The position numbers and the translations under genes are program-made. The notes under the pieces are model-generated. The model searched no databases. It saw nothing but the letters and a program-made list of their open reading frames with translations, and was not told the origin of the DNA. This document shows positions 18,361 through 27,009 of a DNA stretch of 64,000 nucleotides, one piece after another. How positions within the stretch are numbered: position 1 is the stretch's first letter; each line of letters opens with the position of its first letter. Origin of the DNA: an uncultured Ilumatobacter sp. (lineage in GTDB: Bacteria > Actinomycetota > Acidimicrobiia > Acidimicrobiales > Ilumatobacteraceae); assembly GCA_905182555.1 (NCBI GenBank), contig CAJJBX010000009.1, positions 62,001-126,000 on the forward strand, in the 5' to 3' direction.

Positions 18361-18409
18361 CACCAAAGTTCATGATGCCTCGGGTGCGGGGCGATAACGA
18401 CTGCGTTGA

Positions 18410-18883
18410 TCACGTTCGCTCCGTGGATGCCAGTGAGGAGTACCGGAGGAATTCCGTGAAGGTCATTGCTTCGATGGACTCAATAGCGAACGGTTCGCTC
18501 GGATCGGTCCAGCCAGGGATGTCGAGCCGGACCGGACCGCCTTCGGCGCGGCGAAGTGCGGAACGGGATGTGCCCAGTGTCAGTTTGGCACCCTCGACCT
18601 CGAGGGCGTCACAGACCGGGACGGCGAACGAACGGCGGTGGTCAGCCACAACCAGAACCGCCGCGCTGACGTCCAGGCGGACAGCAGCGAGCAGATCGCG
18701 GAACGACAGACCAACGGTGCCATCGGATCGAAGTGTGGCGAGGTCCACGAGTCCGGAGTAGCGCAGCGTGTCGGGGGCATCGACACAGCCCAACACGGTC
18801 AGGGAGTACTCAACATCCATGAATCGAGCGGTAGCAGAATACAACGACTCGGAGGACGGCCAGTCGGCGGATTGTTCGGACAT
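18410..18883 (-). CDS. hypothetical protein, weakly like the molybdopterin-binding oxidoreductase domain
   Basis: This encodes about 157 residues. The order YSLTVLGCVDAPDTLRYSGL, then GLSFRDLLAAVRLD, then GGPVRLDIPGW resembles the strand-helix-strand run of sulfite-oxidase-type molybdopterin-binding domains (LxVxGLVxxPLxLxxxDL ... GPVRLxVPG). The cofactor-ligating Cys region is not convincing and the protein is shorter than the enzyme domain. It may be a degenerate or accessory version. It sits on the same strand upstream of the sigma factor relics. ATG 18883 is used; ATG 18820 is an alternative. Confidence 0.45.
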   Translation of the reverse strand: MSEQSADWPSSESLYSATARFMDVEYSLTVLGCVDAPDTLRYSGLVDLATLRSDGTVGLSFRDLLAAVRLDVSAAVLVVADHRRSFAVPVCDALEVEGAKLTLGTSRSALRRAEGGPVRLDIPGWTDPSEPFAIESIEAMTFTEFLRYSSLASTERT

Positions 18884-18971
18884 CCCTGCCGCCCGTGGGT
18901 CGCCGGAGCGCACAACGGTGGTCTGAACTCCAGTGCGCTGTGTCGACCTCATGCATGGAGTTCGTCCACCG

Positions 18972-19122
18972 ATGCCAATGCCAATGCCAATGCCAATGCC
19001 AATGCCAATGCCAATGCCAATGCCAATGCCAATGCCAATGCCAATGCCAATGCCAATGCCAATGCCAATGCCAATGCCAATGCCAATGCCAATGCCAATG
19101 CCAATGCCAATGCCAATGCCAA
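18972..19122. repeat. (TGCCAA)n hexanucleotide array, about 25 copies
   Basis: About 150 bases of perfect tandem TGCCAA occupy the space between a minus-strand hypothetical gene and a plus-strand one. No copy differs from the unit. All six frames are open across it (Met-Pro, Gln-Cys, Ala-Asn; Ala-Leu, Gly-Ile, Trp-His), which creates long spurious ORFs. Perfect identity points to recent slippage expansion. Confidence 0.97.
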
Positions 19123-19234
19123 TTGTTCAGCGCGGCTCACCCGCCGAGTCAGAGGGCGAGGCTCGCTCGATATAGACCACGATTGGGCGGTGCCCGGAAG
19201 CGCCATTTTGTAATGGTTCGGTTCGATTGTCGGC

Positions 19235-19579
19235 TTGGATCATCCGATCGCAGTCATTGCACGACAGCTGATCGAGGTTCGCGTCCGATCCGTGCCGAAC
19301 GGCTCGAAACGGACCGCTTATTGGCTCGGTGTGCCATTGCTCTATGCCTCGAACATGAAACCTTCGGCTCTGCTGATGCCACGGGGCGCCCAGTACGACT
19401 CGAAGGCTTCATACGTTGTGATCTCGGTCCCCGTCAGCGACTTCGTTACCAATCAGCTCCCTGCCAAGCGTGTTCGATACGCACGTCAGTGTGATGTTGT
19501 GTTCTTGAATCCGACGGCTGACGAGTTCTTGGAAGCTGAGCGTGAGTTCGCTGTCAGTCATGGCGCTGACATCGAGTGA
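19235..19579 (+). CDS. hypothetical protein (uncertain)
   Basis: A 114-codon frame from a TTG. I recognise no family. Segments such as SYVVISVPVSDFVTNQLPAK and CDVVFLNPTADEFLEAEREF have a natural residue balance and could be a small alpha/beta domain. There is no clear ribosome site, and the start could be lost in the repeat-bearing region upstream, so it may be a fragment. Confidence 0.35.
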   Translation: MDHPIAVIARQLIEVRVRSVPNGSKRTAYWLGVPLLYASNMKPSALLMPRGAQYDSKASYVVISVPVSDFVTNQLPAKRVRYARQCDVVFLNPTADEFLEAEREFAVSHGADIE

Positions 19580-19633
19580 ATGCGTGTTCCCCGACCTGCA
19601 CAGATCAAATGCGATGACTGGGTGAGATGAGGG

Positions 19634-21276
19634 TTAGATGACTGGAACCTCGACGTGGCGTCCGAATTCGGCCTCCATCGTGCCCATGACTTCGCCGAGG
19701 GTGGCGTACGACTTCACGGCGTCAATGAGCGCTGGCATCAGGTTGATCTCAGGGTCAGCAGCGTCAGTGCGGACCCGCTCCAAAGATGCGTCGACCGTTG
19801 CCTGGTCACGATCTTGGCGTACCTGGCCGAGTCGCTTGCGCTGCTTCTTTTCGTCTTCGTTCGAGATGCGGAGCAGGTCGATCTGGGCGTCGTCGTTGCC
19901 TTCGCGGAACGCGTTCACTCCGACGCGGATGTGGTCGCCACTGTTGAACCGACGCTCGAGTTCGTACGCGGAGTCTGCAATGCGGCCCTGGAACCAGTTC
20001 TCTTCGATTCCCTGGATGGCTCCTTCGAGCATCGACCCGTTGCCGAGAACGTCGAGGTACTCGAACAGCTCCTCGGCCTGGCGTTCCATTTCATCGGTGA
20101 GTTCCTCGACGAAGTAGCTGCCGCCGAGCGGGTCGGCGACGCTCGCGACGTTGGTCTCGTGAGCAATGACTTGCTGGGTGCGGAGCGCGATGCGTGCAGC
20201 CTTTTCGGTCGGGAGGGCCATTGCCTCGTCCATCGAGTTGGTGTGCAACGACTGACTGCCACCGAGAACGCCAGCGAGGGCTTCGATCGCAGTGCGGACG
20301 ATGTTTACCTCAGGCTGCTGCGCGGTGAGCGAGACGCCAGCGGTCTGGGTGTGGAAGCGAAGCTGCATCGAGCGGCATCGCGCCGTACCGCTCCTTCATC
20401 CGCCGCCCAAATTCGGCGAGCCGCCCGATATTTCGCGATCTCTTCGAAGAAGTCGATGTGGGCGTTGAAGAAGAAGCTGAGCCGCGGTGCGAAAGCGTCA
20501 ACGTCAAGCCCCGCCTGCATCGCCAACTCGACGTAGGCGAACCCGTTGGCGAGGGTGAAGGCGAGCTCTTCGGCAGCAGTCGAACCGGCCTCGCGGATGT
20601 GGTAGCCAGAAATCGAAATGGAGTGCCAACGGGGCATCTCGGCGGCGGTGAAGTCGATTGTGTCGCGCACAAGACGCATCGATTGGCGAGGAGGGAACAC
20701 GTACTCCTTCTGCGCCTGGTATTCCTTCAAAATGTCGTTCTGAAGGGTGCCGCCGAGCTGGGCGCGAGGGATGCCAGCCTGCTCGGCCTGGGCGATGAAC
20801 ATGGCGAAAATCACGGCCGCCGGTGAGTTAATTGTCATCGACGTGGTGATCTGGCCGAGGTCGATTCCGGCGTAGAGGTCGGTCATGTCGGCAAGCGTGT
20901 CGATGGCGACACCACAGCGGCCGACCTCACCGATTGACATTTCGTGATCGGAATCGAGGCCAAGCAGCGTTGGCATGTCGAATGCCGTCGACAGGCCGGT
21001 GCCACCGGAGTTGATGATCTCCTTGAAGCGCCAGTTCGTATCCTCGGCCGTGCCGAACCCAGCAAACATGCGCATTGTCCAGAGCTTCGACCGGTACATG
21101 GAAGCGTACGGACCGCGCGTGTACGGGTACTGGCCGGGGAACTCGCCGCTGTCCGGGCCGTACACGGCCTCCAGCGGGATGCCCGACATTGTGGCGTGGG
21201 TGCCCGGTGTCAGTTTCGAGGCACCAAAGGCCTCTTCCCACTGCTCCCGATTCGATGGTTCTTTCGATGTGACCAT
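19634..21276 (-). CDS. methylmalonyl-CoA mutase family, large subunit, two frame breaks
   Basis: This is the TIM-barrel acyl-CoA-binding subunit of a B12-dependent mutase, which rearranges the carbon skeleton of acyl-CoA such as methylmalonyl- or isobutyryl-CoA. Landmarks are [57 protein letters not shown] and [14 protein letters not shown]. The length (about 547 residues) lacks the cobalamin-binding domain, so a separate small subunit must exist outside the window. The frame breaks twice around 20360-20420 ([11 protein letters not shown], then ERYGA, then [20 protein letters not shown]). ATG 21276 ([10 protein letters not shown]) is chosen because homologues start near it. It is divergent from an acyl-CoA dehydrogenase. 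Confidence 0.85.
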
Positions 21277-21374
21277 CTTGGAAACGTAGGCGAATTGATG
21301 CCCGCGCGCCGAGCTGGATCGCTGAGAACGCGTGCCCGGTCTGTGTGTTTGAGCGCATCTTCGGTCGCTGCAAT

Positions 21375-21412
21375 CACTCACACAAAACGCAATGCCCGGT
21401 GTGGTGTGAGTG
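21375..21412. promoter_or_regulatory. inverted repeat in the mutase/dehydrogenase divergent promoter
   Basis: CACTCACAC at 21375-21383 and GTGTGAGTG at 21404-21412 are perfect 9-bp inverted arms, 20 bases apart. A related CTCACAC lies near 21438. They lie in the 192-base space between the divergent mutase and acyl-CoA dehydrogenase genes and may be an operator for both. Confidence 0.4.
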
Positions 21413-21468
21413 AAAGCGGGTTCGTTCGCTCGAATCGCTCACACGAAACCTGGCAAGCTCGGCATTGC

Positions 21469-22641
21469 ATGGCTTCCAACTCGACGCAGCACTCCGACCA
21501 TCACACAGCGATCATCGAGGGCGTTGACCGAGTCTGCTCCGACTTTGGCGACGAGTACTGGTCGGCTAAAGACCAAGCGCACGAATTCCCGTGGGAGTTC
21601 TACGACTCCATGGCCGCAGGCGGCTGGGTAGGTATTGCGATCCCTGAGCAATATGGCGGGGGAGGGCAGGGCATTGCCGAGGGCGCCCTCGTCCTCAACC
21701 GCGTGGCCGCCTCAGGCGCAGCGATGAACGGTTCGACGGCCATCCACCTCACGATGTTCGGCCTCGCACCTGTCATCAAGTTCGGCAACGAGCAACTCAA
21801 AGACACGTTCCTGCCGCGCGCGGCCGCCGGTGACCTCCACGTTGCCTTCGGCGTGACCGAACCCGATGCAGGGACTGACACCAGCCGGATCTCGACCAGC
21901 GCCGTGAGCGACGGGATGGGCGGATTCACAATCTCGGGTCGCAAAATCTGGACATCGAAGGCGCTCGAATCGGAGGTTTGCCTACTCCTTGCTCGGACCG
22001 ACGGTGAGCCAGGTGAAGGCTTCGGTGGGCTGTCGCTGTTCCTCGTTGACCTCGACCCGCAGCACTGCGACATTGCGCCGATTCCGAAGCTCGGTCGCAA
22101 CGCCGTGGCATCATGCGAAGTCGCCTATGACGAGTTGCCGGTCGAAGGGTGGCGACTCGTTGGTGAGCGCGGGCGTGGCTTCCAGCACATTTTGCACGGG
22201 CTCAACGCCGAGCGGATTCTGCTTGCTTCGATGGCGTGCGGTATCGGCGAGGTTGCCCTCCAGCGGGCGATTGGTTACGCCAAGGAACGCGAAGTTTTTG
22301 GTCGCCCGATCGGCAAGAACCAGGCAATCTCGCACCCGCTTGCCAAAGCCCACATGGAACTGCAAGCGGCGTACACGATGATGGCTGTGGCAGCCGAGCG
22401 CTATGACGCCGGCCTCGAGTGCGGCGAGCAGGCGAACACGGCCAAGTATTTGGCGGCGGAGGCGTCATACTTCGCGGCGGACCAGGCAGTCCAGACACAC
22501 GGGGGGCTTGGGTATGCGGTGGAGTATCAGGTCGAGCGGTACTGGCGCGAAGCCCGGTTGCAACGACTGGCGCCGGTCAGCCAGGAAATGACCTTGAACT
22601 ACATTGCCCAGAACGTGCTCGGTCTCCCCAAGTCGTACTGA
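21469..22641 (+). CDS. acyl-CoA dehydrogenase
   Basis: This 390-residue acyl-CoA dehydrogenase has the usual length. The middle domain reads AFGVTEPDAGTDTSRIST followed by GRKIWTSKA. The adenine-binding and tetramer region is NAERILLASMACGIGEVAL then GRPIGKNQAISHPLA. The C-terminus has QTHGGLGYAVEYQVERYWRE and ends NVLGLPKSY. Catalytic Glu in this branch usually lies in the helix before the C-terminal motif and is not assigned here. ATG 21469 (MASNSTQ) is chosen over longer frames that overlap the divergent mutase. Co-location with the mutase suggests branched-chain or propionate-related acyl-CoA breakdown. Confidence 0.92.
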   Translation: MASNSTQHSDHHTAIIEGVDRVCSDFGDEYWSAKDQAHEFPWEFYDSMAAGGWVGIAIPEQYGGGGQGIAEGALVLNRVAASGAAMNGSTAIHLTMFGLAPVIKFGNEQLKDTFLPRAAAGDLHVAFGVTEPDAGTDTSRISTSAVSDGMGGFTISGRKIWTSKALESEVCLLLARTDGEPGEGFGGLSLFLVDLDPQHCDIAPIPKLGRNAVASCEVAYDELPVEGWRLVGERGRGFQHILHGLNAERILLASMACGIGEVALQRAIGYAKEREVFGRPIGKNQAISHPLAKAHMELQAAYTMMAVAAERYDAGLECGEQANTAKYLAAEASYFAADQAVQTHGGLGYAVEYQVERYWREARLQRLAPVSQEMTLNYIAQNVLGLPKSY

Positions 22642-22709
22642 ATGAATGCCCACTGATGTTCGCTCAGGGTCTCACTTGCTGCCGCGGTGTGACGCGCGAG
22701 TTCGAATTT

Positions 22710-23894
22710 TCAGCAGATGGCGCGGACATAGGGATACGGGTTGACGGCTCGTCCGCCGCCTGGGTGCACTTCAAAGTGGAGGTGGGGCGTACCGGCGTTG
22801 CCCGTTTGGCCGTTGCGCCCGATCTGTTGGCCGCGTGAGACAGACCCGCTGCTCCCCGTATAGCTACTGAGGTGAGCGTAGTAGTACTTCGTCCCGCTGT
22901 TTCCTGTGAGCCAGGCGGCGTTACCACCGAGACGGTTGCTGGAGAATCGAACAGTGCCTGCTTCAACAGCGATGATCGGCACACCCGAGGCCGCGATCAT
23001 GTCGACCCCTTCATGGCTCCGACCACCCGAGCGTGGAGCGCCCCAAGTGTCGGCGAACCCGTAGTTGCCAGCAATTGGGCAGACCATGCCCCTCCCCGCA
23101 TTGGATGGTGGCGCTGCTGATGCCGCACCGCCGCCTGAGCTGCTCGACGCTGCTGCCCCACCGGGGTTGGCAGCTGCCGCAGCAGCAGCTTTTGCTGCAG
23201 ATGCGTCTCGGCGCGCCCGTTGTTCGCGCTGACGTTGCAGCTCGTGCTCGATTGCATCGTCAATCACGCGTTGCGATTCGACCTCTTGGAGCTGCATGAT
23301 CTGGGCCTCAGCCTGCTGCTCCAACTCGGTGAAGTCCTGTTGCGCTGCGTACTGCTGCGCCTTCTGCTGTTCGAGTTTCGAACGAGTTGTCTCGACGTCA
23401 ACGATGACTGCGGCGAAGTCGTCGAGTTCGACGTTTGCAGTCTCAATTGTCACGGCGGCGAGCACATCAGCGGTCAGCTGGTTGGTCGCATCAGAAAGAT
23501 CACCGAGGAGGAGGAAGCTCGAACCGCCCGACTGGGTGAAACGCCGGATCGCTGACGCCTCGAGTGAGGTCTGCATCTCGTTGGCTTCTTTTTGGACCAC
23601 TGCAAGCTCGACTTCGGTCTCGGCGATCTCGATTGTCAGCGTGTCGATTGCCGACTTTGCATCGAATAAGGCTTGGGCTGCGTCATTTGCGCGGTCACGA
23701 GCTGCCTGGATCTCACGCGCTGCTTGCTTAGCTTCCTCGCTGCTGTGGTCGGCTCCGACGCTCGATCCGTCGCCGACGGTAGAGAGAACGAGTGTCACAG
23801 CAATCATCACCGAAGCAACCCGGGGCAGCGCTCGTCGACTGAGGCGAGCGCGGCGACGCTGAAGTCGGTATGGGGCTGACGGCAACACGGGCAC
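22710..23894 (-). CDS. M23 family metallopeptidase with coiled coil (peptidoglycan hydrolase or its activator)
   Basis: Layout: a basic N-terminus and a hydrophobic signal/anchor (VASVMIAVTLVLSTVG), a long coiled coil (about residues 50-210 of the mature frame, EIAETEVELAVVQKEANEMQ), an Ala/Gly/Ser linker, and a C-terminal M23 domain. Zinc ligands appear as HEGVD (H and D) and HLHFEVHP (HxH). The layout matches EnvC/NlpD-like or RipA-associated envelope proteins acting during division. The terminal GRAVNPYPYVRAIC is the usual M23 ending with a Cys. The start is uncertain; GTG 23894 falls just after the preceding synthase gene. Confidence 0.82.
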   Translation of the reverse strand: MPVLPSAPYRLQRRRARLSRRALPRVASVMIAVTLVLSTVGDGSSVGADHSSEEAKQAAREIQAARDRANDAAQALFDAKSAIDTLTIEIAETEVELAVVQKEANEMQTSLEASAIRRFTQSGGSSFLLLGDLSDATNQLTADVLAAVTIETANVELDDFAAVIVDVETTRSKLEQQKAQQYAAQQDFTELEQQAEAQIMQLQEVESQRVIDDAIEHELQRQREQRARRDASAAKAAAAAAANPGGAAASSSSGGGAASAAPPSNAGRGMVCPIAGNYGFADTWGAPRSGGRSHEGVDMIAASGVPIIAVEAGTVRFSSNRLGGNAAWLTGNSGTKYYYAHLSSYTGSSGSVSRGQQIGRNGQTGNAGTPHLHFEVHPGGGRAVNPYPYVRAIC

Positions 23895-23965
23895 TGACGG
23901 TAGTTCGCATGGAACGCCAGATGGGGGCGGTTCGCGATTCTGTTCAGCTTTTGTTGGGCAGCGGG

Positions 23966-25159
23966 TCAGAGCCAATGGTTGACGGTTTCGGAGACGCGCT
24001 CGGCAACACGTTGCAACATGCCTCGATCGGCCCACTGAGCCGGGTCGAGGAGGATCGTATTCTCGAGGTCTTCGTCGAGGTGTTCATCGAGCACCTGCAC
24101 GACAGCGGGGTCAAAGATGACGATATTCGCTTCGTCGTCGTGACGAAGCGAACGTTGATTGAAGTTTGCCGATCCGACTGATGCAACGGTGCCGTCGACA
24201 GTCATCACCTTGGCGTGCATCATCGACACCTCATAGGTACGAATTACGACACCGGCATCGAGCAGTCGCTGGTACGACGCCTCACCGGCGATTTGGATGA
24301 ACCGCTTGTCGGCGTGCTTGCCCGGGAGCATGATTTCGACGGACACACCACGATCGACGGCGTTGATCAGCTCTTGGGATAGTTGCGTACCGGGGTTGAA
24401 ATAGGCCGACGCAATCCTGATGCGATACTGCGCACAGGCGATCAGGGTGATCATCAGCCGCCAGATGTCGTTCGACCCATTTTCGGCAGCGGCCTGGACG
24501 ACGACACAGGTGGAGTCGCCTGCTGGTGTCATGTCGATCAGCGGTTCGGACATGGGGTCGAATCCGCTGTGGTTGTGATCGGCCCAATTGTCGATGAAAC
24601 CGGCCTCGAGGCCGGCGACGGCAGGGCCCCGGACCCGAAGATGTGTGTCTCGGTATTCGTTCTCGTTTCGAGCGTTGCCCAACCATTCGTCGGCGATGCC
24701 AACACCGCCGATAAAACCGGTGTTGCCGTCGATGACGAGGATTTTGCGATGCGTGCGGTTGTTTGCACCGTTGAGTTGCGGGATCTTCTCGTCGGTGAAC
24801 GGTCGGAACCAGCGAAGGTCGCAACCTGCCCCTTTCATCACCGAAACGAGGCCGTCGTCGAGCTTTCGTTCGGCGAGCGCGTCGATGAGCACGCGAACAC
24901 GGCAGCCACGGTTGGCCGCTCCGGCGAGCGCCCGAGCGAATTGGTCGGCAACATGGCCGGTCCAGAATACGAACGTGACGATGTCGACTGTGCGCTCGGC
25001 GTTGTTGATCGCATCGACCATCGCAGCGAAAATTTCGTCGCCGTTGCGCAGTACCTCGATCGAGTTGCCCTCTGTGGCGTGCAGTCCGAGAAGCGAATGC
25101 ACGCGATCGACCCATTCACGGGTGGTTGCCGCTACAGCCGATTCAGGGGTGTCGGCCAT
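23966..25159 (-). CDS. phospholipase D-like / cardiolipin synthase family protein
   Basis: Two HKD motifs are complete: THRKILVIDGNTGFIGG and MHAKVMTVDGTVASVGSANFNQRS. This is the bipartite active site of phosphatidyltransferases that make cardiolipin or hydrolyse phospholipids. The protein is about 397 residues and has no strong N-terminal membrane helices, so it is closer to the ClsB/PLD-like branch than to classical cardiolipin synthases. ATG 25159 (MADTPE) is used; GTG 25174, which overlaps the stop of the VIT gene, would add five residues and couple translation. Acidic C-terminal tail (LDEHLDEDLEN). Confidence 0.87.
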   Translation of the reverse strand: MADTPESAVAATTREWVDRVHSLLGLHATEGNSIEVLRNGDEIFAAMVDAINNAERTVDIVTFVFWTGHVADQFARALAGAANRGCRVRVLIDALAERKLDDGLVSVMKGAGCDLRWFRPFTDEKIPQLNGANNRTHRKILVIDGNTGFIGGVGIADEWLGNARNENEYRDTHLRVRGPAVAGLEAGFIDNWADHNHSGFDPMSEPLIDMTPAGDSTCVVVQAAAENGSNDIWRLMITLIACAQYRIRIASAYFNPGTQLSQELINAVDRGVSVEIMLPGKHADKRFIQIAGEASYQRLLDAGVVIRTYEVSMMHAKVMTVDGTVASVGSANFNQRSLRHDDEANIVIFDPAVVQVLDEHLDEDLENTILLDPAQWADRGMLQRVAERVSETVNHWL

Positions 25160-25173
25160 GTGCGACACGCCCA

Positions 25174-25947
25174 CTAGACAACGGCGCCCAGCCAGCTACC
25201 GATCACCCAGGTGACGGAGCAGGCAACAACAGCCCAGCTGACCTGTCGTCCTGCCGTGCGCAGCATTGAGCGTTCGGTAAATCGAGCCAATATGACGCCC
25301 ACGGTCGCGGCAGAGATCAGGCCGAGGATGGACGAAGCAATGACGGCTGCGTTGCCCTCGCTGAAGAACCAGGGGAAGAGCGGGATTATTGCGCCAATGG
25401 CAAACGCAAAGAAGGAGCTGAGCGCAGCAGCGGCCGGGTTGCCGGTCTCGTCGGGGTCGACGCCCAGTTCTTCACGAGCGTGTACATCGAGGGCGATGTC
25501 CGGATTTTGGTGGACCTGTTCGGCCATACTCGTCGCCGTTTCGGCGTCAGCACCTCGTTGCCGATAGATAGCAGCGAGTTCGCGAGCCTCCATCTCGGGC
25601 TGTTTGGCGATGGATCGCTTTTCGATTGCGAGCTCGCGCTCCACCAATTCGGCTTGAGCTTTCATTGACACGTACTCGCCGGCGGCCATCGAGGCCGAGC
25701 CTGCGAGTAAGCCCGCCACGCCTGCGATGAGCACGCTCTCGCGGGTCGATGCTGCTGCAGCGACACCCAAAATCAGCGCCACATTGGAGACCAGGCCATC
25801 GCTGACGCCGAACACGGCAGCGCGCACCGTTCCGCCTGTGACATCACGGTGACGGTGAACCATGTGACTGTGCCCGTGCGCATGGTCGCGATCGTTATCC
25901 TGATCAGAAGGATCAGGTGAAGGGTGGTTGGCCACCTGCTCGCTCAT
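25174..25947 (-). CDS. VIT1/CCC1 family transporter
   Basis: A 257-residue VIT/CCC1 (iron/manganese) transporter. The family start AAVFGVSDGLVSNVALILGV and SMAAGEYVSMKAQAELVERE are clear, followed by a Glu/Arg-rich cytoplasmic helical region that binds metal (ERELAIEKRSIAKQPEMEAREL) and three C-terminal helices. A His-rich N-terminus (DHAHGHSHMVHRHRD) suggests metal binding. Such proteins move Fe(II) or Mn(II) out of the cytoplasm. ATG 25947 (MSEQVANHP) is chosen. Confidence 0.88.
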   Translation of the reverse strand: MSEQVANHPSPDPSDQDNDRDHAHGHSHMVHRHRDVTGGTVRAAVFGVSDGLVSNVALILGVAAAASTRESVLIAGVAGLLAGSASMAAGEYVSMKAQAELVERELAIEKRSIAKQPEMEARELAAIYRQRGADAETATSMAEQVHQNPDIALDVHAREELGVDPDETGNPAAAALSSFFAFAIGAIIPLFPWFFSEGNAAVIASSILGLISAATVGVILARFTERSMLRTAGRQVSWAVVACSVTWVIGSWLGAVV

Positions 25948-25979
25948 GCGTGCCAAGGTACTGCTAAATCAGCCGGTCG

Positions 25980-26011
25980 TGTCACGCTCAGGTCGGACCA
26001 GAATGTGACAG
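25980..26011. repeat. copy of an intergenic palindrome (GTCAC...GTGAC type)
   Basis: TGTCACGCTC, then AGGTCGGACCA, then GAATGTGACAG. It shares the CTGTCAC/GTGACAG ends and GGTCNGACC core with copies at 33222, 34811 and 49614. It lies between the VIT gene and the next minus-strand coding region. Confidence 0.6.
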
Positions 26012-26052
26012 GCAACAGCGCTGGGTTCGTAGTGCCAGGGGATGCGTGACTT

Positions 26053-26298
26053 TTAGTAGGTTCCGGCTGAGCTTGAGAAGTTCGTGCAAGCGATCAATTC
26101 GGCTGCGGCGTTGGCGTCCGCTGATGAGATCCTTGCTCGAATCTGATGAACCCGCGGGTCGAAGCCGCACTGTCGGTAGGGCTCGGCAGCCGACCCTCGC
26201 TTGACCACCTCGTCGACAAGTGCGAGATCGGCCTCGAAGCGACCAATCTGCCCACCAGCGATGTGTTCGGCTTCTGCCAGCGTTTCACCGGCGTGCAC
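26053..26298 (-). CDS. small hypothetical protein, about 81 residues
   Basis: An open frame beginning at GTG 26298 (VHAGETLAEAEHIAGG) and ending at TAG 26053. The residue mix (EADLALVDEVVKRGSAAEP, FDPRVHQIRARISSADANAA) looks coding, mostly helical, with no membrane segment. No family recognised. It lies just downstream of the nucleotidase-like gene on the same strand and may be the last gene of that operon. Confidence 0.4.
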   Translation of the reverse strand: MHAGETLAEAEHIAGGQIGRFEADLALVDEVVKRGSAAEPYRQCGFDPRVHQIRARISSADANAAAELIACTNFSSSAGTY

Positions 26299-26350
26299 TT
26301 CGTGAACTGAACCTGAGGGTGGGCGTCCGGCTCGGCCGAATTCGAGATTG

Positions 26351-27006
26351 TCAGTCGCGGTTGCGGTGGAGGCGGTCAGAACCGGCGTCGATGCCAGGGA
26401 GTTGTGCCTCAAACTGGCCGGTGTGTTGTGCAGCCAAATCGGTAACGATTGCTTCCACCTCGCCCCAGTTGACAGCTCGTAGTCAGCGAGATCATGCCGT
26501 ACGGCTGCTCGAAGGCGATCACGGTGTTGCCAGCTGCACGCAACTGCTCGATGTTGTGCGGCGCGTCGTCGATGTACGCGTCTGCTTCGACCTGCGGCTT
26601 CTTGCCGCGCAGTTGCTGCGCGAGCGGCCGTGCGATGTGTATCGAGCCAGTTGGCCGTGTCGGCAATCGTTTTGGCGTGGCCCCAGTGGGTGTAGAGCCG
26701 GTGCGTGATGATGCGGATCCAGACGCCGGCATCACTGAGGCGCCACAGCGCTTCGGCGGCTCCATCGATGACCCTCATCGTTGCGAACATGTCGTGTTCC
26801 ATTACTGCGATGCGATGGAATTGGGCGTACTCGTCGGGTTCGAGGCCCCACTCGCCGAAGTCCCACGAACGCTCGAGTGGCATGGTCTCCGGGTCGACGC
26901 CGCGGAGGTCGGCCATGATCTCGCGAAAGCGAAAGGTGTGGTCTGCGACGACACCGTCGAGGTCGACGCCGAGAATGAATTCAGCTGATTGTTCGGAGTC
27001 GGCCAT
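26351..27006 (-). CDS. HAD-superfamily 5'-nucleotidase-like protein (NT5C type), several frame breaks
   Basis: The N-terminus has the HAD motif I in the form DLDGVVAD (nucleophile Asp and acid/base Asp), characteristic of 5'(3')-deoxyribonucleotidase-like proteins. The first frame is good to TIADTANWLDTH; a second frame supplies GKKPQVEADAYIDDAPHNIE (motif III/IV region) to IAFEQPYG; a third supplies AVNWGEVEAIVTDLAAQHTG and the stop at 26351-26353. Three frames are needed, so indels are close together. It starts 3 bases after the stop of the second permease gene, so it belongs to the phosphonate-type transport operon and probably dephosphorylates something linked to the imported substrate. 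Confidence 0.72.
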
Positions 27007-27009
27007 TGC

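Noticed and set aside
18895-19494. Long ORFs with Gln-Cys, Met-Pro or Ala-Leu runs through the hexamer array
   Set aside because: All six frames are open in the repeat, and the flanks of these ORFs have no coding character; they are repeat artefacts.
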